From: Antarcticimicrobium sediminis
GTDB taxonomy: Bacteria; Pseudomonadota; Alphaproteobacteria; Rhodobacterales; Rhodobacteraceae
Length of the DNA stretch: 64,000 nt
Direction of reading: 5' to 3'
NCBI RefSeq assembly: GCF_004348975.1
Contig: NZ_SMFP01000002.1
Location: 248,001-312,000 of the forward strand
Shown: positions 36,951 to 46,839 of the stretch, piece by piece
Numbering within the stretch: position 1 is the first letter of the stretch
How the letters are laid out: each line of letters begins with the position of its first letter
Position numbers and translations under genes: made by a program
Notes under the pieces: generated by a model
Databases searched by the model: none
What the model was told of the DNA's origin: nothing
Seen by the model: the letters and a program-made list of their open reading frames with translations, nothing else

Positions 36951-37729
36951 TCGATGGCCTTCAACGCCTCCAGCGCGTCATGGGCGGTCAGGTCGGCACG
37001 CATGGGCGTGACCGAGACATACCCGTCCAGATTGACCGCTGCATCGCTGCCCGGCGCGGTGGGCACATGTTGGTTGCCGCCCTTGATCCACAGGAACCGC
37101 CGCCCCGAAGGCGAACTGTGCGGCTCAACCGAGAATTGGGTATCGCGGCGAAATCCCTGCGGCGAGGCGCGCAGGCCGCGCACCGCGTCGCCCGGCACCG
37201 GCGGAAAATTTATGTTGTAAAACAGCCGGTAATCCTCGCCCGCGTCGGGCGTGGCCGAAAGGATCTTGCGGATCACATCGGCGCCATGCTGGGCGGCGGC
37301 GTCAAACGGGTTGTCCAGCCCCAGATTGGCCGGCCCGTAATATTGCGACAGCGCCATGGCCGGCACGCCCTGAAGCGCCGCTTCCATCGCGCCGCCCAAC
37401 GTGCCGGAATACAGCGCGTTCTCGGCCGAGTTGTTGCCGCGGTTGACGCCCGACAGCACCAGATCGGGGCGGGCGTCGTGCATCACGTCATGCAGCCCCG
37501 CCAGCACGCAGTCAGCCGGGCTGCCTTCGGCGGCAAAGCGGCGCTCTCCCAGTTTGGCAATCATCATCGGACGGGTATAGCTGATGCAATGGCCGACGCC
37601 GGATTGCTCAAACGCCGGGGCCACGATCCAGACCTCGCCCTCGGGGCCAGCCAGATCGGCCGCGATCGTCTCCAGCACGGCGAGTCCGGGCGCGTTGATG
37701 CCATCGTCATTGGTTAGAAGAATGCGCAT
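36947..37729 (-). CDS. surE: 5'/3'-nucleotidase SurE
   Basis: Metal-dependent nucleoside-monophosphate phosphatase linked to survival under stress. The 260-residue protein has the N-terminal [15 protein letters not shown] with the two metal-binding Asp residues, SGVNRGNN and [11 protein letters not shown]. The ATG at 37729 is the canonical start; an upstream in-frame start would add 17 residues before the conserved N-terminus. Overlaps pcm. Confidence 0.95.
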   Translation of the reverse strand: MRILLTNDDGINAPGLAVLETIAADLAGPEGEVWIVAPAFEQSGVGHCISYTRPMMIAKLGERRFAAEGSPADCVLAGLHDVMHDARPDLVLSGVNRGNNSAENALYSGTLGGAMEAALQGVPAMALSQYYGPANLGLDNPFDAAAQHGADVIRKILSATPDAGEDYRLFYNINFPPVPGDAVRGLRASPQGFRRDTQFSVEPHSSPSGRRFLWIKGGNQHVPTAPGSDAAVNLDGYVSVTPMRADLTAHDALEALKAIE

Positions 37730-37891
37730 GAAAGCCCGCCCTGTTTGGGTCTTGATAGTCGTCGCCGCGCAGAGGGGCAAGCCGGGCGGCCGTCATCGCC
37801 GGAAAAATCTCACCGCAGTCTCATCGCTGTCTCACCGCAACATTCCTGCGCCATACCGATGCGGGACCGGCCCCGCAGGGCCGGAGCCGGA

Positions 37892-38539
37892 TCACAGCAG
37901 TGCCAGCAGGCGGCGGGCCTCGTCGGCGGGGTGGGTCAGCGCACTGCGATCCTCGCCGGGGAAAAACCGGGCGCGGGTGGCGGTGGGCATCGGGCGCGGC
38001 TCCAGCACCTGCACACGGGGGCCGGTGCGCGGGGTTTCCGCCGCCCAACTTTTCGCCAGCGCGATCTGGGCCGCCTTGGTAGCCCCATAGGCGCCAAAGA
38101 ACTTCTCGCCGGCGCGGGGGTCGTCGAAAAACACCGCCTGTCCGGTCGCGCCCAGCAACGGCGCCACATAGGTGATCAGCAGCGATGTAGCGCTGGCGTT
38201 GATGGCGAGGGATTTCTCCCAGTCCTTGGTGTCGATGAACGGCGCCGGGCTCAGCGGTGCGGCATGGATCGCCGGATGCAGCCACAGGTCCAGTTTGCCC
38301 CAGCGGTCATGGATGCCACGGCACAGGGTCGCCATTGCCTCGGGAACGGTGATGTCCATCGGGGCCAGCGTGGCGCTGCCGCCCCGGGCCTTGATGCGAT
38401 CATCCAACTCTTCCAGCGCACCGGTGGTACGGGCCACGGCGATGATATGGTGGGTGTCGCAAAGCGCCTCGGCCAGCGCCGCGCCAAGCCCGCGAGACGC
38501 CCCGGTGATCAGCGCGATTTTCGGATCTGTTTGTGTCAT
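37892..38539 (-). CDS. Short-chain dehydrogenase/reductase family protein
   Basis: Encodes 215 residues with the cofactor motif [15 protein letters not shown] and the catalytic Tyr-Lys pair in YGATKAA. In the place of the NNAG motif it reads [10 protein letters not shown], and the segment before YGATK carries [10 protein letters not shown], so it is an atypical member. The start at 38539 (MTQTDPK) is preferred to one 12 codons earlier. Its promoter region overlaps the start of the divergent ccm operon. Substrate unknown. Confidence 0.8.
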   Translation of the reverse strand: MTQTDPKIALITGASRGLGAALAEALCDTHHIIAVARTTGALEELDDRIKARGGSATLAPMDITVPEAMATLCRGIHDRWGKLDLWLHPAIHAAPLSPAPFIDTKDWEKSLAINASATSLLITYVAPLLGATGQAVFFDDPRAGEKFFGAYGATKAAQIALAKSWAAETPRTGPRVQVLEPRPMPTATRARFFPGEDRSALTHPADEARRLLALL

Positions 38540-38709
38540 GGGCGCGGGTTTGGGGCCTTTCCCGCGTGGCGTCAAGAGGGCCGCGCGCCGCAGCCCGTGT
38601 CAGGCGCTGGGGGGCCGGGTTGGGGGGCCAGTACGTCCTCCTCCCCGACAGGCGCCCTGTGGCGGAATGCGCCTTTTTCCGCGCCGCGCAATCGGGTATG
38701 CGGGTCGTC

Positions 38710-39333
38710 ATGGATTTGACCGTTTCCGATCTGACCATTGCCCGCGGGGGCGTGCCGGTGCTTGCCGGGCTCAGCTTTGTGCTGGAGCCGGGACATGCGC
38801 TGATCCTGCGTGGGCCGAACGGGATCGGCAAGACGACGCTGTTGCGCACCATCGCCGGGTTGCAACCGCCGGTGTCCGGCCAGATCACCGGGGCGCAGGA
38901 CCGTATTGCCTATGCCGCCCATGCCGATGGCATCAAGCCGACCCTGAGTGTGGTCGAAAACCTGCGGTTCTGGGCGCGGGTGTTCGGGGCGGGCGGCATT
39001 CAACCGGCGCTGGAGGCGTTTGATCTGACAACCCTGTCCGAGCGAGCGGCAGGCAGCCTGTCGGCCGGGCAAAAGCGGCGGCTGGGTCTGGCGCGGCTGC
39101 TGGTCACCGGACGGCCGATCTGGGTGCTGGACGAGCCGACGGTCTCGCTCGATACCCGCGCCGTCGCAATGTTCGCCGATGCGGTGCGCGCGCATCTGGC
39201 CTGGGGCGGCAGCGCCCTGATCGCCACCCATATCGATCTGGGGCTGGAGGCGGGGGTGCTGGATGTGACCCCCTTCAAGGCCAGTCTCGCCCCTGCCGCC
39301 GGGGCCAATGCTTTCGACGAGGCCTTTTTGTGA
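38710..39333 (+). CDS. ccmA: Heme exporter ATPase CcmA
   Basis: ATPase of the CcmABCD system that frees holo-CcmE during c-type cytochrome maturation. The 207 residues hold Walker [10 protein letters not shown], signature [15 protein letters not shown] and Walker [13 protein letters not shown]. The ATG at 38710 gives the family length. The stop overlaps the GTG start of ccmB. First gene of ccmABCDG, the order of the Rhodobacter hel operon. Confidence 0.94.
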   Translation: MDLTVSDLTIARGGVPVLAGLSFVLEPGHALILRGPNGIGKTTLLRTIAGLQPPVSGQITGAQDRIAYAAHADGIKPTLSVVENLRFWARVFGAGGIQPALEAFDLTTLSERAAGSLSAGQKRRLGLARLLVTGRPIWVLDEPTVSLDTRAVAMFADAVRAHLAWGGSALIATHIDLGLEAGVLDVTPFKASLAPAAGANAFDEAFL

Positions 39334-39986
39334 TCGCGCTGTTGCTGCGCGATCTGCGGCTGGCTGTCCGCGCCGGCGGCGGCTTTGGCCTTGGGCTGGC
39401 GTTTTTCCTGATCGTCACCGTGCTGGTGCCTTTCGCGGTGGGGCCGCAATCGGCGCTTTTGTCCTCCATCGCGCCCGGTGTGCTGTGGCTGGGGGCGTTG
39501 CTGGCCTGCCTGCTGTCGCTGGACCGGCTGCTGGCGCTGGATTGGGAGGATGGCTCGCTTGATCTTCTGGCCACGGCACCGCTGCCGCTGGAGGCGGCCG
39601 TCACCATCAAGGCACTGGCGCATTGGATCACCACCGGGTTGCCGCTGGTGCTGGTCGCCCCGGTGCTGGGCGTGCTGCTGAACCTGCCGGGGCCGGGGTA
39701 CCTGTGGCTGGTGGTGTCGCTGGCCGCGGGCACCCCGGCGCTCAGCGTGATCGGCACCTTTGGCGCGGCGCTGACCGTCGGGCTCAAGCGCGGCGGGCTG
39801 CTGCTGTCGCTGCTGGTGCTTCCGCTTTATGTTCCGACCCTGATTTTTGGCGCCGAGGTGGCGCGGCGTGGCGCGCTGGGGATGGAGACCCTTACACCGT
39901 TGTTGATGTTGGCGGGGATCAGCGCCGGCGCGCTGGCATTGCTGCCCTTTGCCAGCGCCGCGGTGCTGCGCGTCAATCTGCGTTAA
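39330..39986 (+). CDS. ccmB: Heme exporter membrane protein CcmB
   Basis: Membrane partner of CcmA, 218 residues with six hydrophobic segments. It starts with GTG overlapping the ccmA stop (GTGA). Family features include [35 protein letters not shown] and [11 protein letters not shown]. Needed for release of heme-loaded CcmE. Confidence 0.93.
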   Translation: MIALLLRDLRLAVRAGGGFGLGLAFFLIVTVLVPFAVGPQSALLSSIAPGVLWLGALLACLLSLDRLLALDWEDGSLDLLATAPLPLEAAVTIKALAHWITTGLPLVLVAPVLGVLLNLPGPGYLWLVVSLAAGTPALSVIGTFGAALTVGLKRGGLLLSLLVLPLYVPTLIFGAEVARRGALGMETLTPLLMLAGISAGALALLPFASAAVLRVNLR

Positions 39987-40031
39987 GCCGCAACAATTGA
40001 GTTCGCCCGGAGGAGGCCTTAGATAACGCCC

Positions 40032-40784
40032 ATGTCGCAGATCGAAAAGAACAGCTCACTCTGGTCCTATGCCAACCCGCGAAAGTTTCTCGCCACCACC
40101 GAACGGGTGATGCCGTTCCTGTGGGGCGCGGCGCTGGTCTGTCTCGTGGTCGGTCTGGTCTGGGGGTTTTTCTTCACCCCCGACGATTACCGGCAGGGCT
40201 CGACCGTCAAGATCATCTACCTGCATGTGCCCTCGGCGCTGATGGCGATCAACGCCTGGATGATGATGCTGGTCGCCTCGCTGATCTGGCTGGTGCGCCG
40301 CCACCACGTCAGCGCATTGGCCGCCCGGGCCGCCGGGCCGGTGGGCGCGGTGATGACGCTGATCGCGCTGGTCACCGGCGCGATCTGGGGCCAGCCGATG
40401 TGGGGCACCTGGTGGGCCTGGGATCCGCGGCTGACCTCGTTCCTGATCCTGTTCCTGTTCTATCTGGGCTACATGGCGCTTTGGGCCGCGATTGATGATC
40501 CCGACACCGCCGCCGATCTGACGGCGGTGCTGTGTCTGGTCGGATCGGTATTCGCGGTGCTGAGCCGCTATGCGGTGAACTTCTGGAATCAGGGGCTGCA
40601 TCAGGGCGCCTCGCTCAGCATGGACGCCAAGGAGAACGTGGACGACGTGTTCTACCTGCCGCTGCTGGTCTGCATCGCTGGCTTCGTGCTGTTGTTCATC
40701 GCGCTGGTGTTCTACCGCACCGGGACGGAAATTCGCGCGCGCCGAATCCGGGCGCTGTTGGCAAGAGAGAGGGCCGGGGCATGA
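40032..40784 (+). CDS. ccmC: Heme-handling protein CcmC
   Basis: Integral membrane protein of 250 residues that loads heme onto CcmE. It contains the Trp-rich WGTWWAWDPRLTS periplasmic motif and flanking His residues (LHVPSALM; NQGLHQGAS) that coordinate heme, with six membrane segments. GGAGGAGG lies 16 bases before the start. Overlaps ccmD by ATGA. Confidence 0.95.
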   Translation: MSQIEKNSSLWSYANPRKFLATTERVMPFLWGAALVCLVVGLVWGFFFTPDDYRQGSTVKIIYLHVPSALMAINAWMMMLVASLIWLVRRHHVSALAARAAGPVGAVMTLIALVTGAIWGQPMWGTWWAWDPRLTSFLILFLFYLGYMALWAAIDDPDTAADLTAVLCLVGSVFAVLSRYAVNFWNQGLHQGASLSMDAKENVDDVFYLPLLVCIAGFVLLFIALVFYRTGTEIRARRIRALLARERAGA

Positions 40785-40939
40785 TGCCGGATCTGGGAAA
40801 ATACACCGATACGGTGCTCACGGCCTATGCCGCGTCGATCCTGCTGTTGGCGCTGCTGGTGGCACTTAGCCTGTGGCGCGGTCGTCGGATGCGTATTGAG
40901 ATGGAACAGCTAGAGGCAAGGACGCGCCGCAATGGCTAA
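40781..40939 (+). CDS. ccmD: Heme exporter protein CcmD
   Basis: Tiny single-span membrane protein of 52 residues: MMPDLGKYTDTVLTAYAAS, one hydrophobic helix (ILLLALLVALSLW) and a basic tail with RRMRIEMEQLEARTRRNG. It stabilises the CcmABC complex. Starts in the ccmC stop (ATGA) and overlaps ccmG by eight bases. Confidence 0.92.
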   Translation: MMPDLGKYTDTVLTAYAASILLLALLVALSLWRGRRMRIEMEQLEARTRRNG

Positions 40940-41474
40940 GATATCCCCCCTGATGATCATTCCGCCGGTGATCTTTGCCGGTTTTGTGGCGCTGGCCGCC
41001 GTGGGCATGTTCCGCGAAGACCCCGAGGCGCTGCCCTCGGCGCTGATCGGGCAACAGGCGCCCGCGGTGCAACTGACCGGTTTTCCGGGACGCGAGGGGT
41101 TTGACGACGCCGACCTGCGCGATGGCAAGATCAAGCTGGTGAATTTCTGGGCCAGCTGGTGCGCGCCCTGCCGGGTGGAACACCCTAATTTGACGGCGCT
41201 GGCCGCAGAGGGGATCGCGATCCTCGGGGTGAACTACAAGGACAAGCCAGAGAACGGTACGAAATTCATTGCGGATCTGGGCGATCCCTATGCCGCCATC
41301 GGCAGCGATGCACAGGGGCGCATGGCGCTGAACTGGGGCGTTTACGGGGTGCCCGAAACCTATGTGATCGACGGCGAGGGCACGATCCTGATGCGCTTTG
41401 CCGGGCCGGTGACCCAACGGGTGATCGACACCCGCCTGCGCCCTGCGTTGGAGGCGGCGGCGAAGGCGGAGTAA
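40932..41474 (+). CDS. ccmG: Thiol:disulfide interchange protein CcmG/DsbE
   Basis: Membrane-anchored periplasmic thioredoxin that reduces apocytochrome c cysteines before heme ligation. The 180 residues have one N-terminal anchor, the active site WASWCAPCRVEHPN around residue 76 and the GVPETYVID cis-Pro region. It is the homologue of HelX and the last gene of the ccm operon. Confidence 0.94.
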   Translation: MAKISPLMIIPPVIFAGFVALAAVGMFREDPEALPSALIGQQAPAVQLTGFPGREGFDDADLRDGKIKLVNFWASWCAPCRVEHPNLTALAAEGIAILGVNYKDKPENGTKFIADLGDPYAAIGSDAQGRMALNWGVYGVPETYVIDGEGTILMRFAGPVTQRVIDTRLRPALEAAAKAE

Positions 41475-41552
41475 GGGGGCTGTGCCGTAGCTTTCCAACG
41501 ACCCAAGGGAAAGACGGCCATCAGCACCGTGGCGCGCGACCGAATCCCAACG

Positions 41553-41574
41553 CCCGCCCATGGGGACGGGCGGG
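41553..41574 (+). terminator. Hairpin downstream of ccmG
   Basis: CCCGCCC and GGGCGGG arms with an eight-base loop, 78 bases after the ccmG stop and before the convergent TM2 gene; no T run. Possible terminator. The rest of the 173-base gap shows nothing clear. Confidence 0.4.
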
Positions 41575-41647
41575 AGCGGAGCAACCTGCGGGTTTAAAGC
41601 TTTCGGGAAAGCCGAAGACCTGCCTCTGAAGCATTGGCTGCGGCGTA

Positions 41648-41971
41648 TTATGCCATTGAGATCTGGTTTCTGAGTGATGCGCGTTTCGCGTCCGTATCTT
41701 CTTGAATCATACCTGGAATAAGAAACGCGTCTACAATAAGCCAAATCCCCAGAATAATAAGCAAGAACACCCCAACATACAGGACCAGTGTCGCCCACCC
41801 CAGTATGGATAGCGCGAGCATTGCGAAAGCACTGCCACTTTTTCCAAGGTAAAAGCGGTGAATGCCAAGCCCGCCGAGAAAAAACCACAGAAGATAAGCG
41901 ACGCCCGTTGATTTCTTTTCGTTGGAAAGGCGTTGTTCGATCAGCATCTGTTGCTCCGTCGACAAAGCCAT
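41648..41971 (-). CDS. TM2-domain protein
   Basis: Encodes 107 residues: a charged N-terminus, then the TM2 module YLLWFFLGGLGIHRFYLGK with its conserved GxHRFYLG turn, followed by two more hydrophobic stretches ending WLIVDAFLIPGMI. AAGGGAAGAG precedes the ATG. Base composition is visibly more A+T-rich than that of its neighbours (for example ATA and AAT codons), which may mean recent acquisition. Function of bacterial TM2 proteins is unknown. Confidence 0.85.
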   Translation of the reverse strand: MALSTEQQMLIEQRLSNEKKSTGVAYLLWFFLGGLGIHRFYLGKSGSAFAMLALSILGWATLVLYVGVFLLIILGIWLIVDAFLIPGMIQEDTDAKRASLRNQISMA

Positions 41972-42092
41972 TTTCTCTTCCCTTTTACAAATTCGCCCGA
42001 CAACCTTAGCATGAAGTCGTAATATTTATCTATCTTTAAAGAAGAAGTTCGCGAAGATAGGCCAGCGCGCCGGAACGACAGTCTATGGTCCC

Positions 42093-42128
42093 CCAAAAAA
42101 GAAAAAGCCCCGCACAAGGCGGGGCTTT
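42093..42128 (-). terminator. Rho-independent terminator of acnA
   Basis: Perfect ten-base-pair stem AAAGCCCCGC/GCGGGGCTTT with a five-base loop; read on the minus strand it is followed by TTTTTCTTTTTT. It lies 23 bases after the acnA stop. The clearest intrinsic terminator in the window. Confidence 0.9.
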
Positions 42129-42151
42129 CCTGTTTTCGGCTCTGGTCGGTC

Positions 42152-44836
42152 TTACGACTTGGCCAGGTTGCGCAGCACATAGTGCAGCACGCCGCCGTGT
42201 TCGACGTATTCGATCTCGATCGCGGTATCGATCCGGCACTTGATCTGGATCGTTTTCGTGCTGCCGTCGCCATAGGTGATGGTGCAGGGCACGTCTTGCA
42301 GCGGCTGGATGGTGTCCAGCCCCGAAATCGCCACCGTTTCATCGCCGGTCAGCTTCAGCGTTTTGCGGGTGTCGCCGCCGGTGAATTCGAACGGGATCAC
42401 GCCCATGCCCACCAGGTTGGAGCGGTGGATACGCTCAAAGCTTTCAGCGATCACGGCCTTGACGCCCAGCAGTGCGGTGCCTTTGGCCGCCCAGTCACGC
42501 GAAGAGCCCGCGCCATACTGTTCGCCGCCGAACACCACCAGCGGGGTGCCCGCCGCCTGATAGGCCATCGCGGCGTCAAAGATCGAGGTCTGTTCGCCGT
42601 CGGGGCCCTTGGTATAGCCGCCCTCGACGTCGTCCAGAATCTCGTTCTTGATGCGGATGTTGGCAAAGGTGCCGCGCATCATGATCTCGTGGCTGCCGCG
42701 GCGCGAGCCATAGGAGTTGAATTCGCGCGGGTCCACCTGACGCTCCAGCAGATACTTGCCGGCGGGCGAGGTGGTGGCAAACGAGCCTGCGGGCGAGATG
42801 TGGTCGGTGGTGACCATGTCGCCAAGGATCAACAGCGGTTTGGCGCCCTCGATATTGCTGATGGTGCCGGGTTCGGGGCTCATCCCCTGGAAATAGGGCG
42901 GGTTCTGAACATAGGTCGAGGCCGGCGGCCAGTCATAGGTTTCGCTGTCGGTGGTTTCGACCGCTTGCCATTTCTCGTCGCCTTTGAACACGTCCGCGTA
43001 TTTCGACAGGAACGCCTCGCGGGTCACGGTGCTGTGCACCAGATCCGAGATTTCCTTGTTAGTCGGCCAGATGTCTTTCAGATAGACATCCTTGCCGTCC
43101 GGGGTCTGGGCAATCGGGTCGGTGGCCAGGTTGATGTCCATCGTACCGGCCAGCGCATAGGCCACCACCAGCGGCGGCGAGGCCAGGTAGTTGGCGCGCA
43201 CATCGGGCGAAATCCGCCCTTCAAAGTTGCGGTTGCCCGACAGAACGGCGGTGGCGACCAGATCACCCTCGGCGATGGCGTCGGAGATTTCCGGTTGCAG
43301 CGGGCCAGAGTTGCCGATGCAGGTGGTGCAGCCATAGCCGACCAGGTTGAAGCCGACCTTGTCCAGGTCTTCCTGCAGGTTGGCGGCCTCAAGATAGGCC
43401 GACACGACCTGAGAGCCCGGCGCCAGCGAGGTTTTGACCCAAGGCTTGCGGTTCAGACCCAATGCGGCGGCTTTGCGCGCCACCAGACCGGCCCCGATCA
43501 TCACATAGGGGTTCGAGGTGTTGGTGCACGACGTGATCGACGCGATCACGACCTTGCCCGAATCCAGCGTGTAATCCTCGCCTTTGACGGCCACTTCCTT
43601 GCCCATCGGGCGTTTGAAGGTGTCGGCCATTTCCTTGGTGAAGGCGGCTTTGGCATCGGTCAGCGCGACATAATCCTGCGGCCGCTTCGGCCCCGAGATG
43701 GCTGGTACGATGGTGCCCATGTCAAGGCTCAGCGTGTCGGTATAGACCGGCGCGTAATCGTCCCCACGCCAGAACCCGTTTTCCTTGGCATAGGCTTCTA
43801 CCAGCGCGACGCGGTCCTTGTCGCGACCGGTATTGCTCAGATAGCGCAGGGTTTCTTCGTCGATCGGGAAGAACCCGCAGGTGGCGCCATATTCCGGGGC
43901 CATGTTGGCGATCGTTGCGCGATCGGCCAGCGGCAGATGATCCAGACCGGTGCCGTAGAATTCCACGAACTTGCCGACCACGCCTTTTTCGCGCAGCATC
44001 TCGACCACTTTCAGCACCAGATCGGTGCCGGTGGTGCCCTCGACCATTTCGCCGGTCAGTTCAAACCCGATAACCTCGGGGATCAGCATCGAGATCGGCT
44101 GGCCCAGCATCGCCGCTTCGGCTTCGATACCGCCTACACCCCAGCCCAGCACCGAGACGCCGTTGACCATGGTGGTGTGGCTGTCGGTGCCCACCAGCGT
44201 GTCGGGATAGGCCACTTGCTCGCCATTCTGGTCGGTATCGGTCCAGACGGTCTGGGCCAGATACTCCAGGTTCACCTGGTGGCAGATGCCGGTGCCCGGC
44301 GGCACAACGCGGAAGTTGTTAAAGGCGCCTTGGCCCCATTTCAGGAACTGGTAGCGTTCCATGTTGCGCTCGTATTCGCGGTCCACGTTCATCTTGAAGG
44401 CGCGCGGGTTGCCGAATTCGTCGATCATGACCGAGTGGTCAATGACCAGATCAACCGGGTTCAGCGGGTTGATCTTTTGCGCATCGCCGCCCAGGGCCTT
44501 GATGCCGTCGCGCATCGCGGCCAGATCGACCACGGCGGGAACGCCGGTGAAATCCTGCATCAGCACGCGGGCCGGACGATAGGCGATCTCGCGCGGGTTC
44601 TTGCCGCCCTTGCTCGCCCAGTCGGCAAAGGCCTTGATGTCGTCGACCGAGACGGTCTTGCCGTCTTCGAACCGCAACATGTTTTCCAGCACGACCTTCA
44701 GCGCCGCAGGCAGTTTCGAGAAATCACCCAGACCGGCTTCGGTCGCGGCGGGGATGGAGTAGTAGGAAACGGACTGGCCATTCACGCTGAGAGTCTTGCG
44801 TGTCTTGGCTGTGTCCTGTCCGACGGTGATGGGCAT
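42152..44836 (-). CDS. acnA: Aconitate hydratase A
   Basis: Citrate-isocitrate isomerase of the TCA cycle, 894 residues, AcnA/IRP1 type. The [4Fe-4S] ligands lie in ITSCTNTSNP and YGCTTCIGNSGPL; the N-terminal VLQDFTGVPAVVDLAAMR-like block and the C-terminal swivel domain (FGGEQYGAGSSRDWAAKG) are present. The start at 44836 has a strong GAGGAGG seven bases upstream; an in-frame start ten codons earlier is less likely. It is a single-gene unit with its own terminator. Confidence 0.97.
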   Translation of the reverse strand: MPITVGQDTAKTRKTLSVNGQSVSYYSIPAATEAGLGDFSKLPAALKVVLENMLRFEDGKTVSVDDIKAFADWASKGGKNPREIAYRPARVLMQDFTGVPAVVDLAAMRDGIKALGGDAQKINPLNPVDLVIDHSVMIDEFGNPRAFKMNVDREYERNMERYQFLKWGQGAFNNFRVVPPGTGICHQVNLEYLAQTVWTDTDQNGEQVAYPDTLVGTDSHTTMVNGVSVLGWGVGGIEAEAAMLGQPISMLIPEVIGFELTGEMVEGTTGTDLVLKVVEMLREKGVVGKFVEFYGTGLDHLPLADRATIANMAPEYGATCGFFPIDEETLRYLSNTGRDKDRVALVEAYAKENGFWRGDDYAPVYTDTLSLDMGTIVPAISGPKRPQDYVALTDAKAAFTKEMADTFKRPMGKEVAVKGEDYTLDSGKVVIASITSCTNTSNPYVMIGAGLVARKAAALGLNRKPWVKTSLAPGSQVVSAYLEAANLQEDLDKVGFNLVGYGCTTCIGNSGPLQPEISDAIAEGDLVATAVLSGNRNFEGRISPDVRANYLASPPLVVAYALAGTMDINLATDPIAQTPDGKDVYLKDIWPTNKEISDLVHSTVTREAFLSKYADVFKGDEKWQAVETTDSETYDWPPASTYVQNPPYFQGMSPEPGTISNIEGAKPLLILGDMVTTDHISPAGSFATTSPAGKYLLERQVDPREFNSYGSRRGSHEIMMRGTFANIRIKNEILDDVEGGYTKGPDGEQTSIFDAAMAYQAAGTPLVVFGGEQYGAGSSRDWAAKGTALLGVKAVIAESFERIHRSNLVGMGVIPFEFTGGDTRKTLKLTGDETVAISGLDTIQPLQDVPCTITYGDGSTKTIQIKCRIDTAIEIEYVEHGGVLHYVLRNLAKS

Positions 44837-45068
44837 ATCTGGCCTCCTCAGAGAGTCGTGGATCACAGGAATTAGCTGGGCGCGTTTTGCATCAGCATGG
44901 CGCTGCGTTCAATAGCGATCATGGGTGCTGCGGCGTTTTAGTATACCATTGCACACAGATTATTCATAACAGATGCGCCAACGCTGTCGTCTTTCAAGAA
45001 ACATTGATTGGCGGTTGAGCGGGGCAGGGGGTAAACCCAAGGGAACGAATAAGGGAAACCCACAGGCG

Positions 45069-45839
45069 ATGAAACGACCAACAGCGATCGGCACCGCAAT
45101 CGTGATGATGCTCTGGACCGGGTTGGCGACCCCTGCTGTGGCGCAGGACCGTGGCCCGATGGTGGTCGAGATGTTCACGTCGCAGGGCTGTTCCTCTTGT
45201 CCGCCGGCGGATGCGCTGCTGCGCGAACTCGCCGAGCGCGAGGATGTGCTGCCGCTGGCGCTGCATGTCGAATATTGGGATTACATCGGTTGGCAGGATT
45301 CCTTTGCCGATCCGGCCAACACGAAGCGCCAAAAGGGCTATGCCCGCGCCGCCGGGCGGGACATGATCTATACCCCGCAGATGATCGTGATGGGGCAGGA
45401 GGACGTGGTCGGGGCCCGCGCGATGCGCCTTGCCGAGTTGATCATGCACCATATGAAACTGGCGCCACAGGTGGTGCTTGAAGTCCACCGTGACGCGGGC
45501 CGCTTGAGCGTCGATCTGCGCCCAGTCTCCGCACCGCTGGAGCGGGGGCTGGATGGGGCGGAGGAGGGGGCCGAAGAGGGGGCCGAAGAGAGACCGCTGC
45601 AGGTGCAACTGGTGCGCTATGCGCCGCTGCGCCATGTAAAGATCACCCGGGGCGAGAACGCCGGGCGAAATCTGGACTATGCCAATGTGGTCGAGGGCTG
45701 GACGCTGCTTGGGGAATGGGACGGGCAGGGGCCGCTGACGTTCAGCGTCGAACTGCCGGCGCAGGACGGTTTCCGCGATGCCATTGTGGTGCAACGGGCA
45801 GGATTTGGCCCGATTCTGGCCGCCGCGAAAGTGCGCTGA
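45069..45839 (+). CDS. DUF1223 exported thioredoxin-like protein
   Basis: Encodes 256 residues with a Sec signal peptide (cut near VAQ/DRG) and the DUF1223 start VVEMFTSQGCSSCPPADALL, in which CSSC replaces the thioredoxin CxxC, followed by HVEYWDYIGWQD and TPQMIVMG. The C-terminal half contains a triple GAEE repeat. Periplasmic redox function is plausible but unproven. The ATG at 45069 is chosen because the signal peptide begins there. Confidence 0.85.
   Translation: MKRPTAIGTAIVMMLWTGLATPAVAQDRGPMVVEMFTSQGCSSCPPADALLRELAEREDVLPLALHVEYWDYIGWQDSFADPANTKRQKGYARAAGRDMIYTPQMIVMGQEDVVGARAMRLAELIMHHMKLAPQVVLEVHRDAGRLSVDLRPVSAPLERGLDGAEEGAEEGAEERPLQVQLVRYAPLRHVKITRGENAGRNLDYANVVEGWTLLGEWDGQGPLTFSVELPAQDGFRDAIVVQRAGFGPILAAAKVR
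45555..45590 (+). repeat. Three tandem 12-base repeats inside the DUF1223 gene
   Basis: Units GGGGCGGAGGAG, GGGGCCGAAGAG, GGGGCCGAAGAG encode A-E-E-G repeats. The exact copy of the last two units suggests recent slippage; copy number may vary between strains without breaking the frame. Confidence 0.7.
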
Positions 45840-45873
45840 ACGCTCTTGATCCGGTCTTTGGCGCTTTGGGGAC

Positions 45874-46839
45874 TCAGGATGCGTCAGGGGTCTGGGGGCC
45901 GTAGGGTTTCCAGCGGCGATGGATCCAGAACCACTGATCCATGTGCTCGCGCACCAGCGCCTCCAGCCCGGCATTGACCTGCAGGGTCATCTGCACCGGG
46001 TCGCCATGGGCGATCTCGTCCTGCATCACGATCTCGAAATCCAGCCCGTTGGGCTGACGCACCGCATAGACCGGGATCAACGCGGCATCGTATTTCAGCG
46101 CCAGTTCCGCCGGCACGATCGAGGTGACCGCAGGTTGGCCGAAAAAGTCCAGATTCCGCCCGCCATGGGCATGCAGGTCGCCGACGATGGCGATGATGCC
46201 GCGCTGTTTCAGGTGTCGCACCATCTGCGCCATGCCGCGTCGACCCTGTTCGAACATCGGGGTGCCAATGTTCGAGATGGTGCGCACGTAATGTTCATTG
46301 AAATAGGGGTTCGCCATCCGGCGATACAGCGCACCCATCTTGTGACCGCGCGCGATCAGATTGGCGCGAGCGGCATCGTAATTTCCGAAATGCCCGGTGA
46401 TCAGGACCACCGCGCGCCCCTCGGCGCGGGCGGCCTCCAGCGCGGCAAGGCCGGGGCCGTGGATCGGGGCACGGCGCGCGCGCGCCACAAAGGGCGCGCC
46501 GGAATACAGCTCCATCAGCGTACGCCCGGCATTGTTCGGCACCGCGCGGCACAATCGGCGCACCTCGGCCTCGGGCAGGTCGGGCATGACCAGTTTCAGG
46601 TTGTTGCGGATGCGTCGCGTCAGCCCCGCCATCGGGCCAAGCCGGCTGACCAGCCAGCCCATCGCCGGGATCCGCCAGCGATAGGGGATCGCCTGAAACA
46701 GGCCGATCAGCCCGCGCAGCGCCAGATTCGAGGCGAAATAGCCTGCGCGGTCGGCAAAAGACAGGGTGGAGGGATCTGCGGGCATGGGGCGGGCGTCCGG
46801 GGGTTCGTTAGGGTCGGAAAGTTTCGCGATGCCAGACAT
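45874..46839 (-). CDS. Lysophospholipid/lipid A-type acyltransferase
   Basis: Encodes up to 321 residues of the LpxL/HtrB superfamily. The acyltransferase motif HxxxxD is GHFGNYD, followed by GIIAIVGDLHAHGG and the C-terminal WFWIHRRWKP typical of lipid A late acyltransferases. One amphipathic or membrane segment near the N-terminus. The start is uncertain: 46839 overlaps the DMT gene by 32 bases; an ATG at 46785 avoids this and gives a family-like N-terminus. Likely acts at the inner membrane on lipid A or aminolipids. Confidence 0.86.
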   Translation of the reverse strand: MSGIAKLSDPNEPPDARPMPADPSTLSFADRAGYFASNLALRGLIGLFQAIPYRWRIPAMGWLVSRLGPMAGLTRRIRNNLKLVMPDLPEAEVRRLCRAVPNNAGRTLMELYSGAPFVARARRAPIHGPGLAALEAARAEGRAVVLITGHFGNYDAARANLIARGHKMGALYRRMANPYFNEHYVRTISNIGTPMFEQGRRGMAQMVRHLKQRGIIAIVGDLHAHGGRNLDFFGQPAVTSIVPAELALKYDAALIPVYAVRQPNGLDFEIVMQDEIAHGDPVQMTLQVNAGLEALVREHMDQWFWIHRRWKPYGPQTPDAS

